From contig NC_080571.1 in the NCBI RefSeq assembly GCF_030247185.1, forward strand, positions 71,338,172 to 71,402,171: 64,000 bases of DNA. The letters run 5' to 3'. This DNA is from Malaya genurostris (Eukaryota > Arthropoda > Insecta > Diptera > Culicidae). The translations under genes were made by a program, and so were the position numbers. The notes beneath the pieces were generated by a model that saw only the letters and a program-made list of their open reading frames with translations, ran no database searches and was not told the origin of the DNA. This document shows, piece after piece, positions 1 through 10,340 of the stretch (position 1 is its first letter; the number at the start of each line of letters is the position of its first letter).

Positions 1-520
1 CTATTTCGAACAGCTTGGAAGCAGCAGATAGGCTAGTAATACCACGATAATTTCTCACGTCCTTTCGATCACCGTTTTTTTTAGTTTGGAAACATGAACG
101 ACTGCTTCCATATCGTTGAAAATATACCATGCTTGAATGATTTGTTGAAAACATAACATAATGGTTCGAGCAGAGCAGTTGCACAGCGAGTATAAACGAC
201 AGATGGAATTCCATCAGGTCCAGCCGAGTACGAGCTCTTCAGTTTCTTTGCTGCAGCACTAATCGTTTCGGGAGTAATTATAAATGTACGCAAATCCACC
301 AAGTTTTCAGGAACATATGATGCGGCGACTTCAGCTTCGATGTCGGAGGCCACTTTTTTAGTAAACACGGAAGCGAAGAATTTAGCAAACAACTCACAAG
401 AGTCCGAGGTTGATGCAGACGTCACGTCGTCAAAACAAACGTTCTGAGGAATGATTGAACATTTTCGCTTCGAATTCACAGTTCCAAAAATTCCTGGGGT
501 TCCTACGAAGGTCCGTTTGA
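1..520 (-). mobile_element. Jockey/CR1-like LINE fragment (reverse transcriptase N-terminal part)
   Basis: The minus strand encodes the start of a non-LTR reverse transcriptase. An open stretch from 479 to 81 contains a linker motif of the type SAGPDGIPSVV and ends in SFMFP. In another frame, 80 to 1 continues with GDRKDVRNYRGITSL and SKLFE, so the coding region is broken by a frameshift in the A/T run near 80. The element runs off the left edge of the window. The same family probably supplied the complementary C-terminal half at 35741-37345 and the pieces at 57885-60060. It is a dead fragment, not a host gene. The clade is judged from memory of mosquito LINEs and is uncertain within the Jockey/CR1 group. 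Confidence 0.8.
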
Positions 521-1839
521 ACTCGCATGACGTTGGATTAAGATCGTATTTTATTCACTAGATGCCGTTAAGGATTCTCTACTGAAGTTTTTTTTAGAAA
601 AGATCGATCAAACAGCGACGCGTTTAGAGCATATTCAGCAGCTCGATATTTTTCTATGGAACATGGATATTAGGACTTCTAAAACCGATGTTATATACCA
701 ATCGACTTCTGGATCGCGAAATATTTGTATGTGTATGTATGTATGTATAACACAAATGTGCAAATGGGCAAAACTCTGCAAAAAACTTCTTTCACACTTC
801 CAAATCATTCGTATTAGTAGATTGTGTGAAAATTTTATTGATTCGCTTCCAGAACTGTTACGGTGCATCTTTTTTAAACTACGACTTAAAAATAGCATAC
901 AATACATACAATTGAATAACACGTAAAAATACAGTTTTTTCGTAAATTTACATAGTGGACGTTAAGGAGCAAGACTCTTTGCAAGCGTATAAGTAATGTC
1001 AACAAAGTGTGCGTAAAAACAAATTCCGACGCTTCTTTTCCTGATTTTCATCAATAAATCTTCCATACGGTTGAAAAACAAACCAATCAGTTCATTCTGC
1101 TTAAAATTGCAATTCAAGACAAGCGAAAATCGTAGTCTAAAATTCTTCCGTTTTCCTTAAAACTGTATGAGAAAAATTATTTCAGTTTCAGCTTACATCC
1201 ACTAACACATTTGATTATCAACAAGCACATTCCTATATGGATTTCCTCTTGCAGAAATTATTGCGATATAAAGATTTACGTACCTTCTATAAGTAAACCC
1301 GCAAAATAAAAACCTTTAATTTAACACACGAAAGGCAATGGATATGGAGTGTTGTCGTAAAACTATTCATTTCTCAGGGAAACTGCTTTTTAACAGAAAA
1401 CATTTTATTTTGTTTATTTTGTGTAGCGCAATCTAATATAAATGCATTGAAGCAGTGTTGCTAACTTTTTTATTAGGGAATTAAAATCTACATTCATAAA
1501 ATGTAAGCAATTTTCCATCAAACGTTGGTGAAAAAGTGATCAAAACTGATATTTCATCCAAGATGTCAGACTTAACATTCATTCGAGAATAAATTATTGT
1601 TAAAAAATATTGTTTGAAACTCAATCGTGCAATCCACTTTGATCAACTCGGTGCACTGCATATATGAATACACAGATCTATGGCATACGTACCAAATAAA
1701 ATGTACGTAATACACAATTTACCAACACAAGTTAACTTTGTTTACTCTTGATCCTTAAATGAGCCATGCCATTTTATAAGTGATGTATTTTTATTCAGTT
1801 TGGCTCCTTACAATTTTTTGGACAAGTTTTTGAAAACAA
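521..1839. other. AT-rich stretch with no recognised gene
   Basis: No reading frame here resembles a known protein. A short TGTATG-type simple repeat occurs near 726-750. The overlapping open frames on both strands around 635-926 look like chance frames over AT-rich sequence. Confidence 0.6.
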
Positions 1840-2015
1840 TACCAATTATGTGGCCACCTTTATTCGCAATTCAAATTGACTCCTTTTGTTTGCGTTTGCC
1901 ATTACCTTTTCGAGCAACTCGGGTGTTATAGCGTCGATTTTAGCACGAATGTTTGCCATGAGCTCGTCAATAATCTGAGACCAGTTGGCGTAAAACTTGC
2001 TTTTCAGATAACCCT
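1840..2015 (-). pseudogene. Tc1/mariner-superfamily transposase C-terminal remnant
   Basis: Read on the minus strand, one frame gives GYLKSKFYANWSQIIDEL followed by MANIRAKIDAITPELLEKVM. This matches the C-terminal tail common to a large insect transposase family (typically LWGYLKSKVY... then IRREIAEI-P-LLEKVM). A likely frameshift follows, with KGGHIIGIVF resembling the usual GGHL-DI-F ending. Only about 60 residues survive, with no catalytic core. Related remnants are at 23449-23815 and 63360-63740. Recognition is from motif memory; no alignment was run. Confidence 0.6.
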
Positions 2016-2813
2016 ACTAAAAGGTTGTAAGATTTAAAAATTACTTGAAATTCAATGAATTTAAAAACCAAAAAAAGCATAGCGACTACGACTTGAACTG
2101 AGAATCATTGGATCACGAATATCGTCCGTATTAAGCCCCAGAAGTACATATCTGCTTGTCAGGTAAATGGTGCATATAAATACATCCAATCGAACTTGCC
2201 AACCGAATGCAAATTACAGTCGGAGCTTGTAAAATGTATTCAAATCTGACATGAATGAAGCCACTACGAATGGAATTTCCCGTCATTTGACAAGTTAGTT
2301 TTTTTAATTGCATCGTATATGGGATTAGGTCACGTGTACAATTCATAATTCTCGGTTAATTTTTCAAAAGGGCGTGTAAGCAAGTGACAGTTTCTCTTTG
2401 TTTACTTTCTCTTCTATTAATTACCAAGCGGGTTCCACGTTTATCACTCAACTCTTTGCATGAAATGATACTCGGCTGTGGGAGTCTCGGTATTTTTTTG
2501 CCAAAATTTGGCATTAAAATTTAAGTGTGTAAGTAAGTTTGAAATGATAATTTATTTCTAATAACCATAAAATAAATATTCATTAAACAGTCCACGGATG
2601 GATAATAGCTTTAGAAACGCATTTCTTATTTAACCCTTGATTAGGGCATATGTGCCAAAAGTAAAAATAAAGTTTCAGGAAAAACTTCACTTTTGAAGCT
2701 ACATCCGGAATCGTTATTCGTCTATAACTTTATTCTGTAAGTGAATAATTAATTTAAATAATAATAGATTGCACTCTTCGTTTATCAACACCAAGCTGGT
2801 ATAGTTTGATTAT
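2016..2813. other. Intergenic/intronic stretch, nothing recognised
   Basis: No convincing coding, RNA or repeat structure was seen. The region probably belongs to the intron or upstream flank of the FABP gene, whose terminal exon is at 4476. Confidence 0.5.
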
Positions 2814-2817
2814 TTAA

Positions 2818-4195
2818 CCCTCAGGGTACGGACTGGGTTACCGTAACCCGAGCGAAATTTGAAAGAAGCGCCATACGAAGAGAAGTCGGCGAGGGGGGTC
2901 CGGACCAGGGGGGGAAAAACTTATAGGTACACACTATTAGAGGCCCAAGCGGCAGAGTCAGTCTCCGCTTTGTGTCCGAGCTAGACACATATAAACATTG
3001 TGCTCGGGTGTGGTACACCCAGTCCGTATCGAACGTTACAAAATCCAAAATTTTCAAAAAAATTAAGTTTTAATATTCGTCTGTTTGCCGCTGAGGAATA
3101 AAAAGGTAAGTAAGAATACGTACTCTTCACTTAATTTTGTAGATTCTAACCTCAAAATAACGCGTTGTACATGGTGTAAGCGAAGTATTGTAGTAGATCT
3201 CAATCACTTGAACGTACGTCTTATATCGAAATCTTTGCTGCTCGTAGTGAATTATAACTCATTAAATTTTGTTTCTTGTAATTTTTTGTTAAAGAACACG
3301 CATTAAAAACATGGCAACGCGTCGAATCACTCGAAGCGTTGCTGCTTTGGAGGAGTTGTACAAGGAAAACGAGGAGGACAGCGTTACAGAGAATGACAGT
3401 GACACCGACGACGCCGTAGGTGCGGAAGAGGAAAGTTCTCACGATTCTGAAACAGACGCAGAATCTGAAGGAGAGCCATTGTCAGGCGAAGAAGAAGCAG
3501 CTGCTCCGAGAGGCGCCCCGCCGCGCAAACGCGGCCGCCCTTCATACCTGCATGCTAAGAGCGTCATAAGGCGATGTGTAAAGAGCACGTAGCGAAACTG
3601 TGCTGCGAGTGCGGCAATATTATGTAACATGACTTGTGTAACTTTTTAATAATAAATATTCGCCTTTAACAATTATGTTTGGTATTTATTTATATGATAC
3701 TACTCAACAATATCTGAGAAACAATTTTTTTACGCTCAAAGTAATTAATTTTAACCTTTATCATCATAAATCAACGAAACAACGTTTTTTCGCTAACTCG
3801 AAAAAACGCGTATTTTCATTTTTCAAAAAAAATATAGTTTTTGGAATAAATCAAAAAACCGTTATGGACATTTGTAAGAACTACTGTTTTACCTTTCAAA
3901 TGCGAGTTATACAATGTTAATTTTTTTTTTCAAAAAGTTACAGCATTTTGAAAAAAAACGTTTTTTTCAAAAAAAATTCAAGACCCGTTAACATTTTTCA
4001 TTATGATTTTTTTTCAATCAGTTAAATGATTAATCTGACAACTCTATTATATTTTTGAGTCAATTTCACACAAAATAAAAAAAAAATTATTCAAATTGAC
4101 AAAGTACAGCTCGATATACACCCAATCAAAGTCGCCGGGTTAGGCTAACCCTGTCCGTACTGAACGTAACTTTTTTATAGTCCGTACCCTGAGGG
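2818..4195 (+). mobile_element. Internally deleted piggyBac-type element with TTAA target duplication
   Basis: A perfect 17-bp terminal inverted repeat, CCCTCAGGGTACGGACT, begins at 2818 and is mirrored at 4179-4195. TTAA lies directly outside both ends (2814-2817 and 4196-4199), the hallmark target duplication of piggyBac. Subterminal repeats support this: a GTCCGTA--GAACG-TAC block near 3021-3040 recurs near 4153-4170, next to palindromic GGGTTA/TAACCC motifs. The 1378-bp element encodes only the acidic N-terminus and cysteine-rich C-terminus of a transposase, with the catalytic DDD core gone. It is therefore non-autonomous and would need a transposase supplied from elsewhere. Confidence 0.92.
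3311..3627 (+). pseudogene. piggyBac transposase remnant (acidic N-terminus joined to cysteine-rich tail)
   Basis: The 93-codon frame at 3311-3592 starts MATRRITRSVAALEELYKE and is rich in Glu, Asp and Ser. It then runs into the basic stretch RKRGRPS, giving a composition like the N-terminus of piggyBac transposases. Just beyond, in the next frame (about 3574-3624), the sequence reads MCKEHVAKLCCECGNIM before a stop. This resembles the C-terminal cysteine-rich zinc-binding domain (C-x-E-H...C-x-x-C). A large in-element deletion plus a frameshift probably joined the two ends. AATAAA-like sequence follows near 3650. No catalytic domain is present. Confidence 0.7.
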
Positions 4196-4475
4196 TTAAT
4201 GTGGAACAAAATATAGGGCATCTCACCAGGAAATCAAATAAATAAATGTAAACATTAGGTTATCAATGATAACAGATCATCTGAATATAAATAAATCAGC
4301 TCGAAAGTTCTGGAATTATTCATATCACACCACAAAGAAGCGCTTACCGGCGAATGTTTGAATACAAAACAATTGTTTTCGTTGTTGCACACAATCAGTT
4401 CTTATCAGCTGTTTTGAAACTCTGTCCACAATCTTTACTAACTTTCTGCTTTTGTTTTCCCTATCACTTTCTCAG

Positions 4476-4801
4476 GTGTCGGCATGGTGCTCCGCAAGCT
4501 CGGTAACAGTGTCACACCGACGGTCGAACTGATCAAGGAAGGAGACGAATACACCTTCAACACGCTGTCCACCTTCAAGAACACCACCATCAAGTTCAAG
4601 CTGGGCGAAGAGTTCGAGGAGGAAACCGTTGATGGTCGCAAGGTGAAATCGGTGTGCACCTTCGAGGGCGACAATAAACTTATCCACGAGCAGAAGGGTG
4701 AAAAACCGACGACCATCGTACGTGAGTTCACCGGTAACGATTTGACTGCCACCATGACCGCTGGAAGTGCCAAGTGCGTCCGATACTACAAAGCCATCTA
4801 A
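4476..4801 (+). CDS. fabp: Fatty-acid-binding protein, terminal coding exon
   Basis: This exon encodes a cytosolic lipocalin-fold protein (FABP/CRABP family) that binds long-chain fatty acids or retinoids. The acceptor is ...TTTCTCAG at 4468-4475. The exon opens with two bases completing a split Gly codon (phase 1), then VGMVLRKLGNSVTPTVEL and ends VRYYKAI at a TAA (4799-4801). Family features are the strand pattern TVELIKEGDEYTF, FKLGEEFEEETVDGRKVKS and the C-terminal Arg-x-Tyr pair that holds the ligand carboxylate. About 108 of the usual 130 or so residues are present. The missing 23-25 N-terminal residues must come from an upstream exon that was not found between 1 and 4475. The ATG at 4484 lies inside the exon and is not the natural start. 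The exon is more GC-rich than its surroundings. Confidence 0.93.
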
Positions 4802-5240
4802 GCGCGACCAGCCGCCGTCGTCCAACATCTTCTTCTTCTTCTTCTTCTTCCGCATCTAAGACGTGACTATGGTCACGCCAAATCTTCCATACTAAACATC
4901 ACACATTCACGCTGGACGAATCCTAGTCATCATCATCATCATCAGCATAATTGCTCTTCTTCCGACGTACGACATGGAACCTATCATCCTAAGGACGTCT
5001 AAGTACTAACGGGCCGACGCGCACACCATGTTGCAAAAAAACGAAAATTCTTACGAACGCAAGCCTTCTTGACCATACGTTTGTATCAATTGTAGGATAG
5101 GTACAAAACCATCTTCGTTTTTTTTTTGGGCAATTTTGTTTATTATTTTACATTCTATTATTCTATTTGTTGAAGTGAATTGAAATATCAAATTCTAGAT
5201 ATTATTACTGTGAAGAATGATCGACCAGAAAGAGTTCAAA
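4802..5240 (+). other. Probable FABP 3' untranslated region with trinucleotide repeats
   Basis: Directly after the FABP stop comes a C-rich segment with a (CTT)n tract at 4830-4849 and a (CAT)n tract near 4930-4944. It then becomes AT-rich. No canonical AATAAA was found, so the polyadenylation site is not placed. From 5241 to about 5580 nothing is recognised. Confidence 0.5.
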
Positions 5241-5584
5241 ATACATTATGAAGTATAATCGTATCGGTTCTGGTTTCTTGTTTTATTTCGTATTCGTCAT
5301 TATGTTCCTTATATTCTCAAATACCTTACTGATGTCGCCTTAATCGAAAGTTCCAATTTTTACCTAAATGGACTACAAGCTGCCATCATGTACAAATCTA
5401 CCGAGAGCTTTGTGTTCAGCATAAATAGGAATGAAACAAATAATATTATTTTGGTTTAACTCAAAGAAAGAAATGTCAAAAATAATGAGAATAATGTGAT
5501 AAGTTAGGCGACGGATATAGTATGATGGGTGAGTCGATGCCTTTCACGCAGCCTACCTGGGTTCAATTCTCAACCTTACCTGTG

Positions 5585-6505
5585 GTGTGGTACGATCGGT
5601 GGTTTTCCAAGCACCTTTTGCAATTCGTGATTCGTACGCCGTTTCCGACTGCCATCTGCATTCTGCCATAGATGGTTCGCAATATCCTGCTTTCGAAAGT
5701 CACGTTGATCCTCTGCCAGCATAGTTCCGGTCTCGTGATCATAGAGAACAACAGGTCTAACGAGCATTTTGTAGATGGTCAATTTCATTTGGTGACGCAC
5801 TTTTTTCGATCGACATTTTTTAGGTCTAAAGTATGCATGATTCCCTGCATAAATATGTCTCTGTTTTTCTCTGCTGGTATCATTGCCGATGGTCACCATC
5901 TCCATATCGTCACCGTCTATCAATATTCACGGTATTCCCTTAGCTCCGGCTTTCGGTTCGTTGTATGTTTCCATCATCATCTCAAAGCTACCTGTCCAAT
6001 GATTGAGGTGCTGCGTAGTGTCATTATATTCGCGACACTTCAGAAGTACTCGTCGGATCGCGAGTATGCACAGAAAGAAAAGATGAAACTTACACGACAT
6101 GTAAACCGATAGTACTATGAAATAGACATCAGTTGAAACGAAAATCTGATTTAAAACCATGATTGATGTAAATTACATTAAAATTCATTTAGTTTTTCAT
6201 TGAACAAGACTGTATATTTACAAACCGCTTCGTTTTGTAATGTAAATTTCCATTCAATTACCTGCTCCAAATATGTGCATGAAAATAAATGTAAAATCAC
6301 AAAATATTTTTATCTGTGTGTGATCCGTAGAGACATAGGTGCCACCCAACCCCACTTGGTACGTCCCTACGAATCCCTCATTTATTGATTACAGTCGACG
6401 ACAGAGGATTTTGGAGAGTACGTTACAGGCGTACCTCCAAGAAGTCGAGAAGAATCGCAATTACCGTGCAATTACTCTGCTGAACGCCGCCTACAAGGTA
6501 CACAC
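5585..6505 (-). mobile_element. Decayed RTE-like LINE copy with internal inversion and deletion
   Basis: The minus strand carries pieces of the same reverse transcriptase as the better copy at 6721-8017. 5923-5585 gives MKLTIYKMLVRPVVLYDHET, and 6070-5990 gives IRRVLLKCREYN followed by METYNEPKAGA. A central block of the RT is missing between them. An unrelated insert of about 245 bp lies at roughly 6072-6317, after which homology resumes at 6318-6430 in the same orientation. The next piece, 6430-6500, encodes NYRAITLLNAAYKV on the PLUS strand, so the most 5' part of the element is inverted. Confidence 0.75.
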
Positions 6506-6720
6506 CTATACACTTAACACCAATTATCGAGCTGGGTATAGTGAAATGCCGAAACAGATCGGCAATACACAATTTTGCTGATCGCACAGTAAGCAATATT
6601 ATGTTTGCCGAGATTCATTTAGTTAATTTACTAATATTTCAGTAAAGTGCATTTTTCTACCGAGATTTGGCAAAATCTTGTGCTGAACTGCACCAGTGAT
6701 TAACAATTATCCCGAAATCA

Positions 6721-8017
6721 CTTACCTTACCTAACAGCTATAGGCCTGGGGTGTCCTTTGCTGTATCAAGCATACGTCTCCACAAAACTCGGTCCATGGC
6801 TGCTCGTCGCCAGCCACTCAAGGCACGGATGCTTCTGAGATCACCCTCCACTTGATCGATCCACCTTGCTCGCTGCGCTCCTCTTCTTCTTGTACCAGTC
6901 GGATTAGATTCAAGAACCATTTTTACTGGGCTGTCATCCGACATTCTTATAACATGCCCAGCCCACCGTAGACGTCCGATTTTAGCTGTCCGTACGATGG
7001 GTGATTCTCCTAGCAGCTGCTGCAATTTGTGATTCATACGCCATCTCCACGTTCCGTCTTCCATCTGCACTCCGCCATAGATGGTCCTCAGTACCTTTCT
7101 TTCGAAAACACTGAGGGCGCGTTGGTCCTCTGCCAGCATAGTCCAGGTCTCGTGGCCATAGAGAACAACCGGTCTAATTAGCGTTTTGTAGATGGTCAAT
7201 TTCATGCGGTGGTGTACTTTTCTCGATCGGAGGGTTTTACTGAGTCCAAAGTACGCACGATTCCCTGCCAAAATACGTCTATGAATTTCTCTGCTGATGT
7301 CATTATCGGCGGTCACCACTGAGCCCAAATACACGAACTCGTCAACCACCCCGATATCGTCACCGTCTATCAATATTCGTGATGGGAGGCGTAGTGTTTC
7401 TTCTCTAGAGCCTCTTCCTCTCATGTATTTTGTTTTCGACGCATTTATGGCCAGTCCGATACGCCTAGCTTCAGCTTTCAGTCCGATGTAGGTTTCTATC
7501 ATCTTCTCAAGGTTACGTGTCACCTTATCAATATCGTCAGCGAAGCCAAAAAGTTGTACGGACTTTCGGAAGATCGTGCCACTCGTGTCGATCCTCGCTC
7601 TTCGAATCACACCTTCCAGGGCAATATTGAACAAGATACAAGAAAGTCCATCACCTTGACGTAGCCCTCTCCGAGATTCGAAGAGACTCGAGAGCGTCCC
7701 AGATACTCGGACGTAGCACATCACTCTATCCATCGTTGCTTTGACCAATCGCGTCAATTTATCCGGGAAACCGTATTCGTGCATTTTCTGCAATAGCTGT
7801 TCTCGATCGATTGTGTCGTATGCCGCTTTGAAGTCAATGAATAGGTGATGCGTGGGTACGTTGTATTCACGACACTTCTGGAGTACTTGTCTTATCGCGA
7901 ATATGTGATCCGTAGTGGCGCGGGCTCCAGTAAATCCCGCTTGGTACGGCCCTACGAATTCCTTAGCTATTGGTGATAGACGACGGCAAAGGATTTGGGA
8001 GAGTACCTTGTAGGCGG
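6721..8017 (-). mobile_element. 5'-truncated RTE-like LINE with 8-bp target duplication
   Basis: The direct repeat CGAAATCA at 6713-6720 and 8018-8025 brackets the insertion exactly. On the minus strand the element starts inside the reverse transcriptase (AYKVLSQILCRRL) and ends in a short GGTAAGGTAAG tail, typical of LINEs with simple-repeat 3' ends. Endonuclease and ORF1 are absent through 5' truncation. A decayed relative lies 200 bp away at 5585-6505. Clade assignment (RTE-like against related insect endonuclease-RT families) is a judgement from motif style. Confidence 0.88.
6738..8017 (-). pseudogene. Reverse transcriptase of 5'-truncated LINE (no start, no endonuclease)
   Basis: About 425 codons stay open without a stop from the truncation point to the TGA at 6738. 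Visible motifs are PYQAGFTGARATTDHIFAIR, FIDFKAAYDTID (first catalytic Asp), SRRGLRQGDGLSCILFNIAL, and FGFADDID (catalytic FADD). Further on are FVYLGSVVTADND and a C-terminal segment with LAEDQRALSVFERKVLRTIY and a Trp/Arg-rich tail. The open frame extends upstream to 8249, but that part is flanking DNA, since the target repeat at 8018-8025 marks the boundary. The intact frame suggests a fairly recent insertion. It cannot be autonomous without its 5' end. Confidence 0.85.
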
Positions 8018-8025
8018 CGAAATCA

Positions 8026-9136
8026 GCAAATGCGTTTGTCGAAATTTCGAAACATGTATTAGCTTTTGCCGCACAAATTATGATACGCTTTAATGAAAGG
8101 GAGAGGATTTCGAATATAGTGACAAATTTGGACAGGGGGGAGGGTGAATTAGCGAAACGTTTCCTCGCGGAAGTTTTATTTTGACTCCTAAAGTATGTGT
8201 TTTTAATTCGATCTTTTGGCTTTTCTATATTAGTGGGGCGAGGAAACAATCAGAAAAAAATTATTAATAATATAAATTTATTATCACACTACAGATTCAC
8301 AACGACGCATAAATCCGCAATATTTCAATAATGCAATATTTTAATTTATAATGTGCGGGATGAATCATGTACACTTTAAATCAGTTATTTCCAAACTGGT
8401 CCCTACAGCCCTCTAGTGGGCATTAGCTCAGTGGTTAGTGAACTCAAAATTGTTATCAGGTGGGCAATGAGTCGCAAATAGTGGTCTTCGATAATAAAAA
8501 AATCCTTCTGAGAAAGGCCCTGAGTAAAATGTATTCATGACACGTTTATATAGACATGTCGATAATATACCATTGCGAAAAACAATTCCATTCCAATATA
8601 GGGTAAGGGCTCCCTATTTCATCTCATTTGTAAGGACGTCGCCTCAAAACCCCGATTTAGCCACTAAAATCACTATAACTATTTCATATTACTGCTTCAT
8701 TTGCCTTGCTCCACGTTAGGAATTGATTCACATTTCTTGAAAATTTAAGTAATATTCATCAAAACACTTATGATGTGTTCACTACTCTGCTCCTAATTTC
8801 ATCTCAATGGATTTTTATCCATCCTATCGTTGGGCCTTTTTTCATCCTATAAATTAGCAATGGCGACAGCAATCAAAACAAAATATTCCACTATTACACT
8901 CTCAGGTTCAAAATGTCAGAGTTCTTCTTAAAAACGGCCTAATGCCAACTATGAAACAACACACGATATTTTTAGAACCAGTTTGAAATCATTTCAATGT
9001 TTAAAAATTTTTCGGTCGTTTCCGTTACCTTTCGCTTTAAATTTAAAATTTTATTGTAAAGTTAATTTGGTGAACTTTAAATAAGAACAAAAAAGGAATT
9101 GTTACTATTTAGGCATTAGCCCTTCTTTAAACAAAA
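8026..9136. other. AT-rich stretch, nothing recognised
   Basis: No protein-like frame was seen. Bases 8418-8445 resemble the 5' half of a tRNA (GGGCATTAGCTCAGTGGTTA) but no matching 3' half follows. Confidence 0.5.
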
Positions 9137-9144
9137 TGCAGAGC

Positions 9145-9636
9145 CAGAGATGCCATTTATACAGATTTATCTGTATTGTATAGATTTTTGTGTTCGCATA
9201 CTGATTTAAATCAAAGTACAGATTTTATACAGATTTCCTAAATTTAATACAGATTTTTCCAGGTTCATAAAAAGTAAGAAGTAAAAAATTAGACTTTTCT
9301 CTCTATTAGTATTTGTTTGCAAAGATTCTATAAAAGTTTATTAATCAACGGACAATTTACATGTTAAAGTGGAAATCTTTGGCGCAGATAATTGATTATG
9401 ATCACTGACAAACATTTATATTAAAATTTTGAAACAATTTTAAGTGATTTATACATATATATTTTTATTAATAAAAAATATTCTCGTTGAGTATTCTAGT
9501 AAATGGGGCAATGACTTACAGAGATATAAAGAACTATCTTTTAACATCATTTTGTTAATGAAAACAGATAGAGCAGATATAGACTTTCTATGCAAAGTAA
9601 TACACATTTTTTTTATGAAAATATCTGGCATCTCTG
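9145..9636. mobile_element. hAT-like MITE, copy A
   Basis: The termini are CAGAGATGCCA (from 9145) and TGGCATCTCTG (to 9636). The flanking octamers TGCAGAGC (9137-9144) and TGCACAAC (9637-9644) match at 6 of 8 positions, consistent with an aged 8-bp hAT target duplication. The left subterminal region is packed with ACAGAT/ATCTGT motifs, as hAT ends often are. No transposase is encoded. The element is the same family as copy B but lies in the opposite orientation. Confidence 0.82.
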
Positions 9637-9668
9637 TGCACAACCGATGAAACTCACACACTTCACAG

Positions 9669-10332
9669 CAGAGATGCCAGATATTTTCATTGAAAATCTG
9701 TATTGATTCGTATAAAATATCTGTATTTATCTGTATTCGCTAATAAAATGAAATTTCTACAATACAATTATGTTAAAAGGTGTTATTCCAATTGATTATG
9801 GTTATAGAGTGGTAGATTAAATTTCATATCTTATATTATATTCATGGACGAAATTTTATAGTTTTTTTTTCTCATAAACAACAATTGAATTATGGTGCCA
9901 TATACTTGTCTAATTTGAAAATGTTCACTTCATAAGTTGAGATGGCTTTCCAAAACCCAATATACAACGTCAAGTCAGGTAATACAACTGTGAGTCTGGA
10001 AATAATGTTTCATGATGCCAAGACTTGTCTAACTTTTAAGTTCAATTAAGTTACAAATATTAATATAAATGGATTACAGTGTTCTTCATTAAATATCTGC
10101 ACAAAAAAATATATATTTAAAAAGTGATTTGTGCGTTGATTCCTAAACGTTTATCTCGTCATTGCAATCAAATACTAACAGATTTAATTTTTTCTTTAAT
10201 ACTTTTGGTGAAATCTGTATAAATCTGTATTAACATTTAGAAATCTGTAAGAAATCTGTACTCTGTATTAAATCTGTATGCGCATGTAAAAATCTGTAGA
10301 ATACAGATAAATCTGTATAAATGGCATCTCTG
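9669..10332. mobile_element. hAT-like MITE, copy B
   Basis: The termini CAGAGATGCCA (from 9669) and TGGCATCTCTG (to 10332) are flanked by a perfect 8-bp duplication, CTTCACAG (9661-9668 and 10333-10340). The right end, reverse complemented, matches the left end of copy A for about 70 bp with few changes, so A and B face each other. Many ACAGAT-type subterminal repeats occur, and no coding sequence. The TSD length and CAG terminus place it in the hAT superfamily. Confidence 0.9.
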
Positions 10333-10340
10333 CTTCACAG

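Noticed and set aside
4438..4855. Minus-strand open frames of 111 and 127 codons
   Set aside because: Shadows of the conserved FABP exon on the opposite strand.
5521..5580. GCAGCCTACCTGGGTTCAATTC resembling a tRNA T-arm
   Set aside because: It lies at the 3' edge of a LINE copy and has no 5' half; probably a LINE-tail feature.
8018..8249. N-terminal 78 codons of the 503-codon RT open frame
   Set aside because: The target duplication at 8018-8025 shows this part is host flanking DNA read through in frame, not LINE coding sequence.
8418..8470. tRNA-like sequence (GGGCATTAGCTCAGTGGTTA)
   Set aside because: Only an A-box half is present. There is no anticodon stem in register, B box or closing acceptor strand, so it is a scrap or chance match.
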